Origin: Camellia lanceoleosa
Lineage: Eukaryota; Streptophyta; Magnoliopsida; Ericales; Theaceae
Reading direction: 5' to 3'
Length of the DNA stretch: 64,000 nt
Assembly (NCBI GenBank): GCA_025200525.1
Contig: JANUSC010000384.1
Coordinates: 62,001 to 126,000, forward strand
Position 1 is the first letter of the stretch; each line of letters starts with the position of its first letter. The notes below the pieces were generated by a model, which saw only the letters and a program-made list of their open reading frames with translations, ran no database searches and was not told the DNA's origin. Shown here piece by piece: positions 23,491-34,675 of this stretch. Both the position numbers and the translations under genes were made by a program.

Positions 23491-23992
23491 AACGACCTTT
23501 CCCTACGGCACGCACTCGCCACCTCTAGGCTACGAGACACACTTACTTCCCAAAACATACAATTTCTATCACATATAAACAATTAAACACCTAAATCAGA
23601 ATAACCTCGCCAAGCTATCGATTAACTATCAATACTACTAAACTGAGACTGATTATGATAAGTAGTGGAACTGATTGAAATACTGAACTAACCAATCAAA
23701 TCAAATCGATTGATTGATCAGACTGCTTAAACACATTTCTATCTGTTTGACTGTTTGACTATCTGTTCATATTTTTATGTTTAAACTGTAAATTGAAGGC
23801 CTTATCGGTGGCCGAACCAAAAATTGATTGATGTTTTATAATCATTAGATTTTATGTGATTTTATGGTGTATTTAATTAAAATGTAATTTGGTATGATTA
23901 AATTAGATTAAAGTAAGTTAAATTGCATTGTTGCACTTATTTACATTTTTGCCACACTAGTGGCCCACTATCCCAACACTTTAATCTTCACA
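23491..23992. other. Leader and unassigned sequence
   Basis: The first 100 bases or so are the 5' leader of the minus-strand gag element. From about 23640 to 23992 the words GACTG and AAATACTGA resemble the plus-strand LTR at 26492-28528, so this may be that LTR's upstream part, separated from it by the solo LTR. No gene is seen. Confidence 0.35.
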
Positions 23993-24671
23993 TTACATGT
24001 CACGACCCCACCCCGCCCCTAGTAGGATGGTGCCATGATGGCCAGTAATTCGAGACTACCAAAGGCCACTTACAAGATCACACACACAAATCAGAGTAAA
24101 ACATATGGGGCTTACAAATGCGGAAGCAATAAATAAAAACCAAGTAGTCCATAAGAGCAGTGCTTACGTTAAATGGAATGACATACATCTCAAAATAACT
24201 TAAATACAACAAAATGGGGTACAAAAATTACATCTTGACTAAAAGGCTTCTCGGCCGTCAATTACAAAATACAAGGAAATAACAAAGAAGCATAATCTTC
24301 AAGATGTTGCAAAACATGAATCCAAAACACATCGGCAAGCACACCTAGGCATCACCGCCGCCCTGCTCATCACCTACACATATATATAGAGAGGGTGAGC
24401 TTGGATACTCAGTGAATGGCATAATTAATAAAGGGTTTACATGAATGATATCCGAGGTCTCTTAACAAAACAATACATGAGATAAATCAAGCTCATCTAT
24501 CAAGTCCTTCAAGCTTCAAGGGATGTTTACTAACATCAATATAATACAAGAGGTGACATGTCGGACAAACAAGCCCACGCGGTAAAACCGTCAGTGGCAA
24601 GGCAAGACAAGACAAGAGAGATCTCTAAACAAGGGTGTCGTTGCATTATAGTCCCCGGACACTAAGGACTT

Positions 24672-24958
24672 GTGCTACGAATGCTTATAGTCCCCTAGCA
24701 CGCACGGACTTCCAAACTTTGTGCTACAAATGCTTATAGTCCCCTAGCACGTACGGACTTCCAAACTTTGTGCTACAAATGCTTATAGTCCCCTAGCACG
24801 TACGGACTTCCAAACTTTGTGCTACAAATGCTTATAGTCCCCTAGCACGTACGGACTTCCAAACTCTGTGCTACAAATGCTTATAGTCCCCTAGCACGTA
24901 CGGACTTCCAAACTTTGTGCTACAAATGCTTATAGTCCCCTAGCACGTACGGACTTCC
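24672..24958. repeat. 49-bp tandem repeat, six units
   Basis: Units start at 24672, 24721, 24770, 24819, 24868 and 24917; the last is partial. Each begins GTGCTAC and contains CTTATAGTCCCCTAGCACG. The copies are nearly identical, so the expansion is recent compared with the LTR. The related LTR at 60961 has only loose, diverged copies of a similar phrase in the same place. Confidence 0.9.
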
Positions 24959-26099
24959 CGAGAATGTCATCAAAACAAAACATAATACTTATTGCAAATA
25001 GGAATGATCATTCATGCTTGTCAATAGTTTTCCAAACAAGACAAAACAAGACTTTATCAAAGCTTTATAACATATCTTTATTAAAACACCACTCACTTAT
25101 TCCTTCAAACGTCGGGGTCAAGGCAAGTCCAAGTCCTACAAACACATGGCAGAAATATGTTGATTGCACTCTCAAACAAACTTAATATGAATGCAAATGA
25201 TCTCGGCATTCTCCAAGAACTAAGTCAAATCAAAACAAACACTGTCTCCCACCTCGGGGAAACATGCTGGGCACCAACCAAGTCTTGGCCGAGGTCCCAC
25301 ACCTTCTCGCCGAGGTGTGGTCCCGAGGGCCAGTTTCAAAGAAATGAGGTCGGAAAAAATCTGGGTTTTCCCTCTGCTCAAGAACACGAAGAACATGAAC
25401 ATGAAGATCATAAAGAAGATGAATGCAAGGATCATAACTTGTTATTACAAAATCTGAGATTTCATGCTATGAGTTCGAAATCATGAACCTGGGTGCCCAT
25501 ACCAGAAGATCTTTGGGAAAACACACACAAAAGCATGTAACTTGTTGCAAACTTTCGGATCAAACAAGGTTTTTCTTCAAGAACTTATGAACACCAACTT
25601 TCTCTTTCTAAAACCAATCTTTAAATCAATGTATGGCATTCAAAACATGCTCGATCATGCAATGCAGCTAGATGAACAATAAGAACAACAAGAGTAGACC
25701 AAGATTCTAACCTCAAAACACAAATCTAACGGTTGAACTCCAAGGATCAAGCTTGCTATCTACTCTCTCACTCTAAAATCCTCCTTCTCCTTCTAGAGCT
25801 TCTCTACTCCAAAACAAGAATGTAACAAATGATGGGTTTCCTCGTCACGTACCGATTTAACACTCGCTTCGACACGTGGCAACGGTTGGTTGGTTCTCCT
25901 CAAAAGGTGATAGATTGACAAGACAAGTCTATGACAAAGCGTGTTCAACAAGCTAGGCGGCAAGGACTCGCAAGTAATGACATCGCTAACAACAAGACTT
26001 CGCAACAAAGAGACGATGACTTCGCCATGACGTAACTTCGCAAGTCAAAGAACAATGATCTCGCTAGGAAGAACAACACTTGACTAAGCTGTGCCACAC

Positions 26100-26245
26100 C
26101 TTGGCCTAGATGTGCCACACCTCGGTCTATGTCATACCACTCCAGGACAAGATCACTTCGGCACAAGGATAACATCTCGGCCCAAATAATGCACATCTCG
26201 GCCTAGGCGATACACACCTCGGCCCAGATGATAATCATCTCGGCC
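26100..26245 (-). repeat. CTCGGCC motif array, 21-bp steps
   Basis: CTCGG-type cores start near 26100 (as CTTGG), 26121, 26176, 26197, 26218 and 26239, so the clear steps are 21 bp. The shared word is (A/C)CTCGGCC, often followed by A or T. In LTR direction the array lies 240-390 bp from the LTR start, in U3. Confidence 0.7.
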
Positions 26246-26491
26246 AATATGTCAGGACAAAGGTGGAGGTCAACAAAGAAATCCTAAGGTGGTCCTAAGT
26301 GCAAGAGTATCAAAAGGGTGACCTATGCTCAAGATGACCTCGACTGAAATACACACACTCACCAAGAGACATAGCATTCAAGTAACACTTATGCAAGACA
26401 AGTCAAGATTCGAAATACAAGCTTAACAAGGCAAAATCATGTAAAATGCATATGAGTGCGATTAGGGTAGTGTGAGGGTCATTACATTACA

Positions 26492-28528
26492 CTTGCACAA
26501 AACATTTCCTCAGCCTCCTTTCTTGTCCTTGCCGACCTTAGAGAGGGAGAGGAAGTGAGAGAATTGAGTTCATTCTTGTGTTTTACTTGGAGATTTGCTT
26601 GAAGTGGAAGAGTTGAAGTGTAGATTGTCAATTGAGCTTCCATACTTGTAATAGAGGACCATAGGTAAGGATTCAACCTCTTAATTGTATATTTAAGCTC
26701 TACCTAGCATGGATCATGGCAGTTTAAGGAGCTAAGTCGTGTATTGGTCGTGTATTGGTCTTGTAATGTTGAATTGTAGCACATATCATGCATGCATGTC
26801 TACATTGTTGCATTCTGAGGTTTGATTTCATGGAAATCTTGCATGCATATTCATGTTTATGTTTTAGACCATGATTCCATCTTGTTTTGAAAGGAATTGG
26901 CTCATTAGAGCATGTTTTGAAGCTTGAAAATTGTTTGAAGTTTATGCATGTTCATTTGAGATCATGTTCTTGAAAATTGGTTTGAAATTGGATTTAATTG
27001 AAACACCCTTGGGCTTTGATTTATCAAATTGATCTTTGAACCATATAATATTATGTGTTTACAAATGTTTTCCAGGTTTTCAACCCAAGGGGATCTATTT
27101 TAATGCATTTAAACTTGATTTGAGCTTGGAAGTTCAAATCTGGAAATTCCAGATTTTGGACTCCCGCTCGAGCGGGGAAAGTGGCGCTCGAGAGGGAAAT
27201 TCGTACTCCCTGCATTTTGTTGTGTTTTACAGACCACTCGAAAGGGAAACTGCGCCGAGCGAACCTTGTGTCTTACGCCGAAGCGGTATCGAGCGCCATC
27301 GAGCGTGATTTTTAGCATCCAAGATTTTTGATCGTTTACAATCCGCACAAGCGTGGAAAGTGACGCTCGATCGAGACCCATTGTCAGCATGGCCACTCGA
27401 GCGGAGTAACTTACGCTCAAGCGGGACCCCTGTTTTCTGAAAATTCTAGAAAATGTTTTAAAGTGCATCTTTGCATCCTCATTCCATCCTCGGCATTCTT
27501 AGGCCTAGTTTAAGACATCTTAATGAGGATATAGATGTAGAACACACCGGGGCAAATTAGGGATTTAGTTATTATCTCTCCCAACTGTGTAGCTTAGTGT
27601 GTGTTCGATCTGTTAACTGTGTAGGGTTGGCATTGGGAGACGTGCTCTAGCTTACTGTAGCCCAAAACTTTGTGATTAACAATTGTGTAAAGATATGTTC
27701 AACTATGAATATTTCTGACTGTTTAACTGAATTGTTTTCTGAACTGACACTGTCAATCGAATGAATGTATGTCCTATATTCTGAACTATATTGTGGCATC
27801 CTTAGCAACTCATCACATCGTTATCACATAGAGATCTCGTCGGTTTCCAAGTTGGAACCACTATCAAGCATCGATTGATGCCCATCATTTCTGCTCGGTC
27901 TTTTAAGGCCTATCACATCGCATCGCTATGCTAATGGATGTACCACACATGACTGTTTTGACTGAATGACTGAACGACTGAAATACTGAGTTAATGAACT
28001 GTTTTCATTACTGTAAGGACATCCATTCTAAACCCCTTTACGCATTATGTTATTCACTGGGCTTTAGCTCACTGTTTATATATATATATATATATGTAGG
28101 TGTTCAAGCACCAGAACGGAGCTAGAAGCGTGGGTTAGGCTCCACTTTTTTGTCAAGCCAACCATTGTGCCTCACCGCGAGATTCCGAGCCTGCCAAGCT
28201 ATGGCTTAGGGGTGTTTTTATTTCCCCCATCTGTCTCTGTCAGATTTTGTATAATCATAGACATGGCACTTTATCGCATCAAGCATAGGATTAGGTCCCC
28301 GCCCGGACGGTTGTAAATATTGTGCGTACTGTTTTGTCACTGACTGCATATATGTATGAAAAATCTTTTTGCATACAGATCGTCATGACTCATTGGACAT
28401 TGTTTATTCATCAGATTGGCTTCCGCCATGCCCTCAGATCAGACATCGCTTTTATCATAAGCAGCCTTCTAATCTCTTGACATCGCCTACATTTGCTAAA
28501 CCCATAAGGGTGGGTTTGGGTCGTGACA
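26492..28528 (+). mobile_element. LTR, family F, plus strand, 5' part displaced
   Basis: It ends GGGTTTGGGTCGTGACA at 28528, the same kind of 3' end as family G. It contains TTATTCACTGGGCTTTAGCTCAC followed by an AT run and TATGTAGGTG, also shared with family G. A GAGAGGGAGAGGAAGTGAGAG tract near 26534-26554 looks like a leader. The solo LTR at 23998-26486 appears to have split it, so its true start is probably upstream of 23993. It carries CTCGAG-type palindromes like those of family A. No protein is encoded. Confidence 0.55.
27165..27425 (+). repeat. CTCGAG-type palindrome pairs in LTR F
   Basis: Cores start at 27167 and 27187, 27346 and 27366, 27396 and 27416, each pair exactly 20 bp apart; CTCGAA at 27237 is single. 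The motif and step are those of family A although the surrounding LTR is different. Confidence 0.7.
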
Positions 28529-29199
28529 TAAACACATAATCAAATCAAGTCCTCAAAGACAGACACTCATCTCGGAACTCTCAAGGAATTCCTATCAGGA
28601 ACCACGTTGATCAGGCGTGTTTCCGATAAGACCTTAAAGCAAGTTCACCAGCTATAAATACCGTCCACGAAACTTAATCCCATGCTCACATAAATGCAAC
28701 ATATAAATCCTAACTATATGCAACGTCCTCACCAAGCATAGTAAACCCGATGTGGTAAAAAACCACTCCCCATGAGCCCAAAGTATTCAAACCCAGCTCG
28801 CCTTGGTACCAAGTTGTAACGCCCCACTTTTTAATCTCGGATTACTGGCCGGTTACGGTGCTAAACCCATAAGGGTGGGTTTGGGTCGTGACATAAACAC
28901 ATAATCAAATCAAGTCCTCAAAGACAGACACTCATCTCGGAACTCTCAAGGAATTCCTATCAGGAACCACGTTGATCAGGCGTGTTTCCGATAAGACCTT
29001 AAAGCAAGTTCACCAGCTATAAATACCGTCCACGAAACTTAATCCCATGCTCACATAAATGCAACATATAAATCCTAACTATATGCAACGTCCTCACCAA
29101 GCATAGTAAACCCGATGTGGTAAAAAACCACTCCCCATGAGCCCAAAGTATTCAAACCCAGCTCGCCTTGGTACCAAGTTGTAACGCCCCACTTTTTAT
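28495..29199. repeat. 340-bp direct duplication, 365-bp period
   Basis: Positions 28495-28834 and 28860-29199 appear identical by eye over about 340 bp, separated by 25 bases (CTCGGATTACTGGCCGGTTACGGT). Each copy holds the end of an F/G-type LTR (GGGTCGTGACA), then on the minus strand the leader, the primer site (AACTTGGTACCA) and the GTTACA end of an A-type LTR. The copies therefore repeat a junction between two elements. Surrounding elements are strongly diverged, so the duplication is recent or an assembly artefact. Confidence 0.85.
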
Positions 29200-29902
29200 T
29201 TCTCGAAACCATTACCAGATTCATTAATTTAATTCAATTTCAGAGATAACATGTGGAAAACTCTTTACATCAATGAGTAAGAATAAATAAAGATTCTCTC
29301 ACCCGAATGCAAATTAAATGCAACATGAGCATAACTAAATAAATTGCCCGTAGGCTTACATCTTTAAAAGTAAAAGAAAGGGTTTAACCATTTTGCATCA
29401 ATGGCATTCCGTCCACAAATAAAAGGCCCCGTGGCCAACAGGTAAAGAAGATCTATGACCTTGAAACACTTCTCAATGTTCACTTGAAAAAGGATTAGCA
29501 ATGTGGGATGAACATAAAGTCCAATAGGGATCTCAACATGATCCTAAACAATTTACAGATAGCTATGATCATGAATGCTTAGTCTCATACTGTATAAATA
29601 ATGTGACGGTTTATACAAATATATATATATAAGAACTTTTCTCAAAGTCATTCATTACACTCAATAACATAAGCGATTCACTTTTCTTTCTTCTTGTTAC
29701 CTTTTTCCAAAATTCATATGACTATAACAAATTTCTAAAGAAAACAGTTTCACCAAGCCCATTACGTTTTCTCTTCAATTCGTCGACAATTCAAAATGAG
29801 ACTACAACTCATATTATCAACACTTCAATCATCAATGTTATTCGAATGTATATAAGATTTCAGGACTTTCACCCTGGACACTCCGGCCAACTTAATTATC
29901 AA

Positions 29903-29995
29903 TGGAGTCCATCTCCTATCTCCTCCTAAGCAGTGGAGTACATCTCCTATCTCCTCCCATACAGTGGAGTACATCTCCTTTCTCCTCCCAAACAA
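29903..29995. repeat. 31-bp tandem repeat, three units
   Basis: Units at 29903, 29934 and 29965 share TGGAGTACATCTCC and TCTCCTCCCA. Other LTR copies in this window have one or two units (for example two at 47290-47350), so the unit number varies by copy. Confidence 0.85.
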
Positions 29996-30847
29996 ATATA
30001 CATATGCAATGTATTTAAACACTTCATCATATACAATGATCAATTAGTGCACATATTCAATGTGTTATTCCAACTGTCATATTCAATGACATAATTTAAT
30101 TAATTGGTTTCAATTTACCTAATCATCATGAAGTGTCTGCAATAATCAAGACTATCTTCCACTGATAACCCAAAGAAGTTATCTCTAAACAGATAAATAA
30201 CTCCATCAACAGATAATTTATTACGTTTTCCATCGGTGAGTGATTCATCAATTTAACTACACCAACTAGTCCCAACCAATTTCATGATTTTCAAATCAAT
30301 TTCGTATTCCTCACAATCACCAAATTAATTATACAAATTAATTATTTAAATTCAATTAGGGCATTTTCCCATTTTTCCCAAACATTGATCCTAAGACCAA
30401 ATTTCACCAATTAAACCCACAAATCCCTATTTTCAAGACCTCATATACACATAGAACTTAAAACACAAAACCCCTCTTTTAAATATTTCAAGTCTCAAAC
30501 CCTAACTTCCCAAATTACCAAATCTCACCATTTATACAAAATGACAAATGTTTATGTTAAAACTCATAAGAAGGAGTAGATTATCCCTACCTCAAATGGA
30601 GAGACTCAATGGAGTAGAAGGATGAAACTCAAGATGCTCCAAATCCCAACTTTTTCGTATCAAAATGTAGCCTAAGCAAAGCTCTAGCCATTTTACAAAG
30701 GGATTAAGGTAAAGACACTCCAAATCAAGTGTATTTGTAGAGAGGAGTGTATAGAGAGAGAGAGAGTCGGATCTAGGGTTTGGATGAAAGAGATGATGAA
30801 AAAGTGATGTATAATACGTTGCTGCCAACTGATATATTCGAGGCTCA

Positions 30848-31200
30848 CTTAAGCGAAGAAGTGGTCGCTCGAGCGACTAGACACAAAAGAACCTCGCTTG
30901 AGCACAAGAAGCATCGCTCGAGCGAACAATGCAAAGCTTCAGGTCCACAACCCAAAAGTACGCTCGAGCGTAAGAGTTCTTGCTCGAGCGAAGAAACACA
31001 AAACATATAGTCGGTCGCTCGAGCGAAGATTACCAACCTTCAGGTCCAATCTGGATGCAGACACGTGCTCGAGTGTAAAAGTGCTAGCTCGAGCCAAGAG
31101 ACACATCAAAGAAAGCTCGCTCGAGCGCAAGAACCTTCGCTCAAGTGAAGAAGCAAAAACCCAAGGCTCGCTCGAGCGCAAAAAGCCTCGCTCGAGCGAA
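30848..31200 (-). repeat. CTCGAG palindrome array in the 29180 LTR
   Basis: Cores at 30848 and 30868, 30897 and 30917, 30963 and 30983 are each 20 bp apart, with 29 bp between the first two pairs. Further cores continue to 31195. It is the minus-strand counterpart of 32265-32680. Confidence 0.8.
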
Positions 31201-31388
31201 GATGCCGAATTCTAGACAGTAACCATTTGTTTTAACTCACAACCAACCTGTTCCAAACTTACCCAACACATCCCAAAACTCAAATACAAAGAATTAAAGG
31301 ATGGAAACAAGATATAGACAACAACCAACCACTACGGAACCTAAGTTCGGAATACAATATATGAGGGGGAAAACCGGGATCGCTATAC

Positions 31389-31897
31389 TTGTGGGAGCTC
31401 CAATATCCCAATCTAAATTTCCTTATTTTTTTGATTTTTTTTTTTAAAAAAAAACCTTACCATTTATTCACTTCTCCCAACCTCCAAGCCTTACCCTCAT
31501 AATAACACTTTAATGCATTAAGAACAAGCATAAAAAAATTCCTTGAAAAGTCCAACACATATTAATTCCTTGAAAAGTCTAAACACATATGATTATTATC
31601 CCTCATAATAACACTTTAATGGATTACGAACAAGCATAAATAAAATTCCTTAAAAAGTCCAACACACATGATTATTATCAAAATATTAAACTTTAATATA
31701 ATATAAAAAAAGAAGACATTTAATTCCTTGAAAAGTCTAACACATATGATTATTATCAAAATATTAAACTTTAATATAATATAAAAAAATAATAAAAAAG
31801 AAGACATTTAAAAAAAAAAAAAGACATTTAAAAATAACAATTCACATATATAGATAATTGTAAATACAACCCGTGCATAGCATGGGTGATATGCTAG
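31389..31897 (+). mobile_element. Non-autonomous Helitron-like element, plus strand
   Basis: The 3' end is hairpin CCCGTGCATAGCATGGG (31870-31886), then CTAG (31894-31897) and T. The body is the same as the minus-strand element at 1348-2280 (GGGAGCTCCAATATCCCAATC, CTTCTCCCAACCTCC, repeated AATTCCTTGAAAAGTC). The first 45 or so bases of the family are missing where it meets the LTR ending at 31387. No Rep/helicase is present. Confidence 0.7.
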
Positions 31898-32264
31898 TTT
31901 ATTCATATAAGAAATTGAATATGTAACGCCCTTAAAATAAGACATAATCAAACCATGCAATCAATCCATAAAGCATAATAGAAATATCATTTTTTCATTC
32001 ATCAGAGTTTGTATTACAATGGGTATTACATTATCGCAACAAAATGAATGCCCTACAGGCTTACAACTTTCCAAGTCATTATAGCGATCCATGTTTTACC
32101 CCGACCTTTATTGTGTTCCGGACTCGGGGTCCGTAGTTGTATACTATGGTCTATGTCTTGTTTCCTTCATTTTACTCTTTGTATTTGAGTTTTGGGTCGT
32201 GTTGGGGGAGTTTGGTACAGGTTGGTTATGAGTTGGTACATAGAGTTGCTGCCCAGGTTTTGGC

Positions 32265-32680
32265 TTCTTCGCTCGAGCGAGGATTTTTATGCTCAAGCGA
32301 CCCCTGGGTATTTGCTTCTTCGCTCGAGCGTGGTTTGAGAGTCCTTAGGTTTCTTTTTCAGACGGAGCTTCCGCTCGAGCGAGCTTTCTTGCGCTCGAGC
32401 GAGCCTTGTGGGGTGTGTCTCTTCGCTCGAGTGAGGCTTCTTGCGCTCGAGCGTGCGTCTACGTCTCTGTAGGACCTAAAGGTTGGTATTCTTCGCTCAA
32501 GCGAGACTTGTGTTATTTGTTCATTCGCTCAAGTGAGCATACTTGCGCTCGGGCATGTGTCTGCGTTGTGGTAGACCTGAAGCCTTGCATTTTACGCTCG
32601 AGCAACGCTTTTTGCGCTCGAGCGAGGTCATTGTTGTGTCTGGTCACTCGAGTGATGACTCCTTCGCTCGAGCGAAGGTC
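32265..32680 (+). repeat. CTCGAG palindrome array, about 51-bp units
   Basis: CTCGAG-type cores start at 32272, 32292, 32323, 32374, 32394, 32426, 32446, 32496, 32528, 32548, 32597, 32617, 32647 and 32667. Six pairs are exactly 20 bp apart, and the pairs recur at about 51 bp, so spacing alternates near 20 and 31 bp. The consensus is CGCTCGAGCG, itself palindromic. Variants CTCAAG and CTCGGG are C-to-T type decay of the CpG or neighbouring bases. The array ends about 10 bp before the TATA box. Confidence 0.88.
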
Positions 32681-32681
32681 A

Positions 32682-32688
32682 TATATAT
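32682..32688 (+). promoter_or_regulatory. Probable TATA box of element A
   Basis: TATATAT follows the last palindrome by about 10 bp and precedes the AACCCTAGATC leader. In the 3' LTR the same position reads ACATGTATC, so that copy has lost the box. Confidence 0.55.
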
Positions 32689-34272
32689 CAATTCGTAGTA
32701 GAGATGCAACACACCATTTTTGAACCTCTTCTTCCTCCAAAACCCTAGATCGACAGCTCCTCTCTCTAAACTCTCTCTCTCTCTCTCTCTGCAAATACAC
32801 CTTGTTCTAGGGTCTCTCTACCCTAGTCCCTTTGTTAAAAAGGTGGAGCATTGTGTGGGCTTCATTTTGATCTGAAGAAATTCAAGTTTGGGGCATCTTC
32901 AAGTTTCACTCTTCACCTCCTTTGAGTTTCTCCATTTGAGGTAGGGATATTCTACACTTTGTTATGAATTTTAACCTAGTTATTTGTTGTTGTGAGAATA
33001 TGGTGAGATTTGGGATGTTTGAAGAAAACCTAGAATTTGGTTCCAATTTATGAAAGAGGGGTTTTTATGTGTTGTTCTACATTTGACCATGGGGTTGGAA
33101 TATGTGGTGGTTTCGTGTTAAAATTGATGAATTTGATCTTCGGGTTAGTATTTGAAATAAGGGGGAAATTTGCCCTAATATGAGCTAAATGATTATTTGG
33201 TATAAATAATGGAATTAGTGTGAGAAATATGAAATTGGGAGGTTGTGTGAATGAATGGTGTAGTTAGATTTGTTAAATCACTCACCTATGGAAATTTGAT
33301 AAATTATATGTTTAAAAAATTGTATATCTGTTTAGAAGAATTGCTTTGCCATCGGTGGGGATAGCCATGATTGTTGTAGAAACTGCATGTGGACTAGGTG
33401 AATTGAAACTTGTCGTTTAAATTTACCTCATTGAATATGATGATATGATTGAGATGTTGAATATGTGTCATAGATAGTCATTGTATATGACGATGTTTTT
33501 AATACATTGCAAATGTACCATTGTTTGGGAGGAGATACGGGATGGACTCCATTTATAATTAAGTTAATTTGGAGTGTCTGGTGAAAGTCCCGAAATCTTG
33601 TGCATATATAGGTGTCGGTTCCCTCAAATGAAAATTCCGAAAAATGGCAAAATTGAAGTGTTTGAATAATAGTTGAATTAAATTGTAAATCACTGAGTTG
33701 TAGCCTCATTTTAGATTGTTTAGATGACAATGTATCTGTCTCTTGAATTGGCTCGGAATTTATTGGATTAATTTGAATTGAATAGAGAGAAATGAAGTTG
33801 AGATATGGGTATTAGTATAAAATGAATATGGATAGAATGTGAGTAAGTTGTGAATGTGGAAGATTTACTTGGCACTTATATCTTAGTTAATCTTCATATA
33901 TTGTGTTAGGCTATTTCTACTGGAGTTTGGCTCACCCTACTTGGGAAACCATTTTTAGGTACAGTTGACATGCTCCCTCCAAGAACGTAGTATGGGAGGA
34001 CTTAGGAGTTGGAGGCTACATTTTGTTATTTTCGTGTTTAAATGTTTATTCAAGCCGAGGGCTTTATATGTATAGAGTTTATGACACTCTCTTTTGTTGT
34101 AACCAAGTATGTCTTGGAAAGATGTAAGCCCGTAGGGCATTCGCTTATGTTAAACCCTTTTGTATTATTACTTCATGCAACGAAAGGATTATTTACACTT
34201 TGATTTATGTAACTATTATTTATGCTGTTGTGTGTCATGTCTATGATATTATATTTTGGGGGCGTTACAACT

Positions 34273-34284
34273 TGGTATCAGAGC
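34273..34284 (+). promoter_or_regulatory. Primer-binding site, initiator tRNA-Met
   Basis: TGGTATCAGAGC starts three bases after the LTR end. It is the standard complement of the initiator tRNA-Met 3' end used by many plant retrotransposons. Confidence 0.88.
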
Positions 34285-34675
34285 GTATCGGGTTTGAATA
34301 CTTTGGGTACGTGAGAAGTGGTTAGTACCACAATGGGTTTGTCTTGCTTGTTAGAGACTTATGTATGATGTTATGTGCTTATATGATAACATGCTTGTAT
34401 GATTATATAGGTATGAGATTTAATTTCTAGGATGCTGGCTAAGTCCATGGGTTCCTGGGGGTCCTGTTGGAAAGGCACTTGATCACTTCCATTTCTAACC
34501 AGAACTCTAGCAACGCCGCGGGACAGTCATTATCCAGAAATGAAAATTCGTATATGGTTATGTGATTATGTGCTTATGTGGAGTGATTTATTATTGTCCA
34601 GTGTGTTAGGATGCGAATGAGTTAGCTTTGACGCATTTGTGAATGTGCTAATCTCTCTGGGTTGCCCTTATTAGG

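Larger units (their letters stand above)
23998..26486 (-). mobile_element. Solo LTR, family G, with TTACA duplications
   Basis: On the minus strand it runs from TGTAATGACCC (26486) to GGGTCGTGACA (23998), 2489 bp. It is flanked by identical TTACA at 23993-23997 and 26487-26491, the five-base target duplication expected of LTR retrotransposons. There is no internal domain, so it is a solo LTR left by LTR-LTR recombination. It shares ends and layout with the solo LTR at 60961-63535. It carries a 49-bp tandem repeat (24672-24958) and a 21-bp-phased CTCGGCC array (26100-26245). Open frames inside have no protein motifs. Confidence 0.88.
29180..31387 (-). mobile_element. 5' LTR, family A, minus strand
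   Basis: On the minus strand it begins TATAGCGATCCCGG (31387 downward) and ends GGGGCGTTACA at 29180, followed by ACTTGGTACCA, a one-base variant of the TGGTATCA primer site. It has the family A layout: palindrome array (30848-31200), GAGTGTCCAGGGTGAAAG, and the final Gly-codon-rich GGGGCGTTACA end. Only about 600 bp of internal leader follows, to 28529. The remainder of the element is absent. Length is 2208 bp, close to the 2190 bp of the 32080 LTR. Confidence 0.8.
32080..34269 (+). repeat. 5' LTR of the gag-only element A
   Basis: 2190 bp, from TATAGCGATCC to GGGGCGTTACA. U3 contains the palindrome array (32265-32680) and a TATA box; a CT-run near 32777-32798 is in the leader. It aligns over its length with 38802-41234; the 3' copy is longer mainly through a 64-bp unit present four times there and once here. 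Confidence 0.9.

Noticed and set aside
24672..24958. 49-bp repeats as a satellite or CRISPR array
   Set aside because: Six contiguous units without spacers inside a solo LTR; a local tandem expansion explains it.
25157..25486. 109-codon plus-strand frame with EHEEHEHEDHKEDECKDH
   Set aside because: Low-complexity text of the G LTR; the corresponding region of the second copy (62430-62696) has a different frame.
30898..31215. Open frames of 60-105 codons through the CTCGAG arrays (also 4481-4843, 30939-31181, 32406-32723, 39100-39300), with peptides rich in Leu-Glu-Arg-Ser
   Set aside because: They are translations of the palindrome array, occur on both strands at once, and have no start context or protein motif.
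32265..32680. CRISPR-like appearance of regularly spaced palindromes
   Set aside because: The motif is 6-10 bp and degenerate, intervals alternate 20/31 bp and are not unique spacers, and the array is part of a plant LTR with no cas genes.
34273..34284. tRNA genes near the primer-binding sites
   Set aside because: Only the 12-18 bases complementary to tRNA 3' ends are present; no cloverleaf arms were found there or elsewhere in the window.
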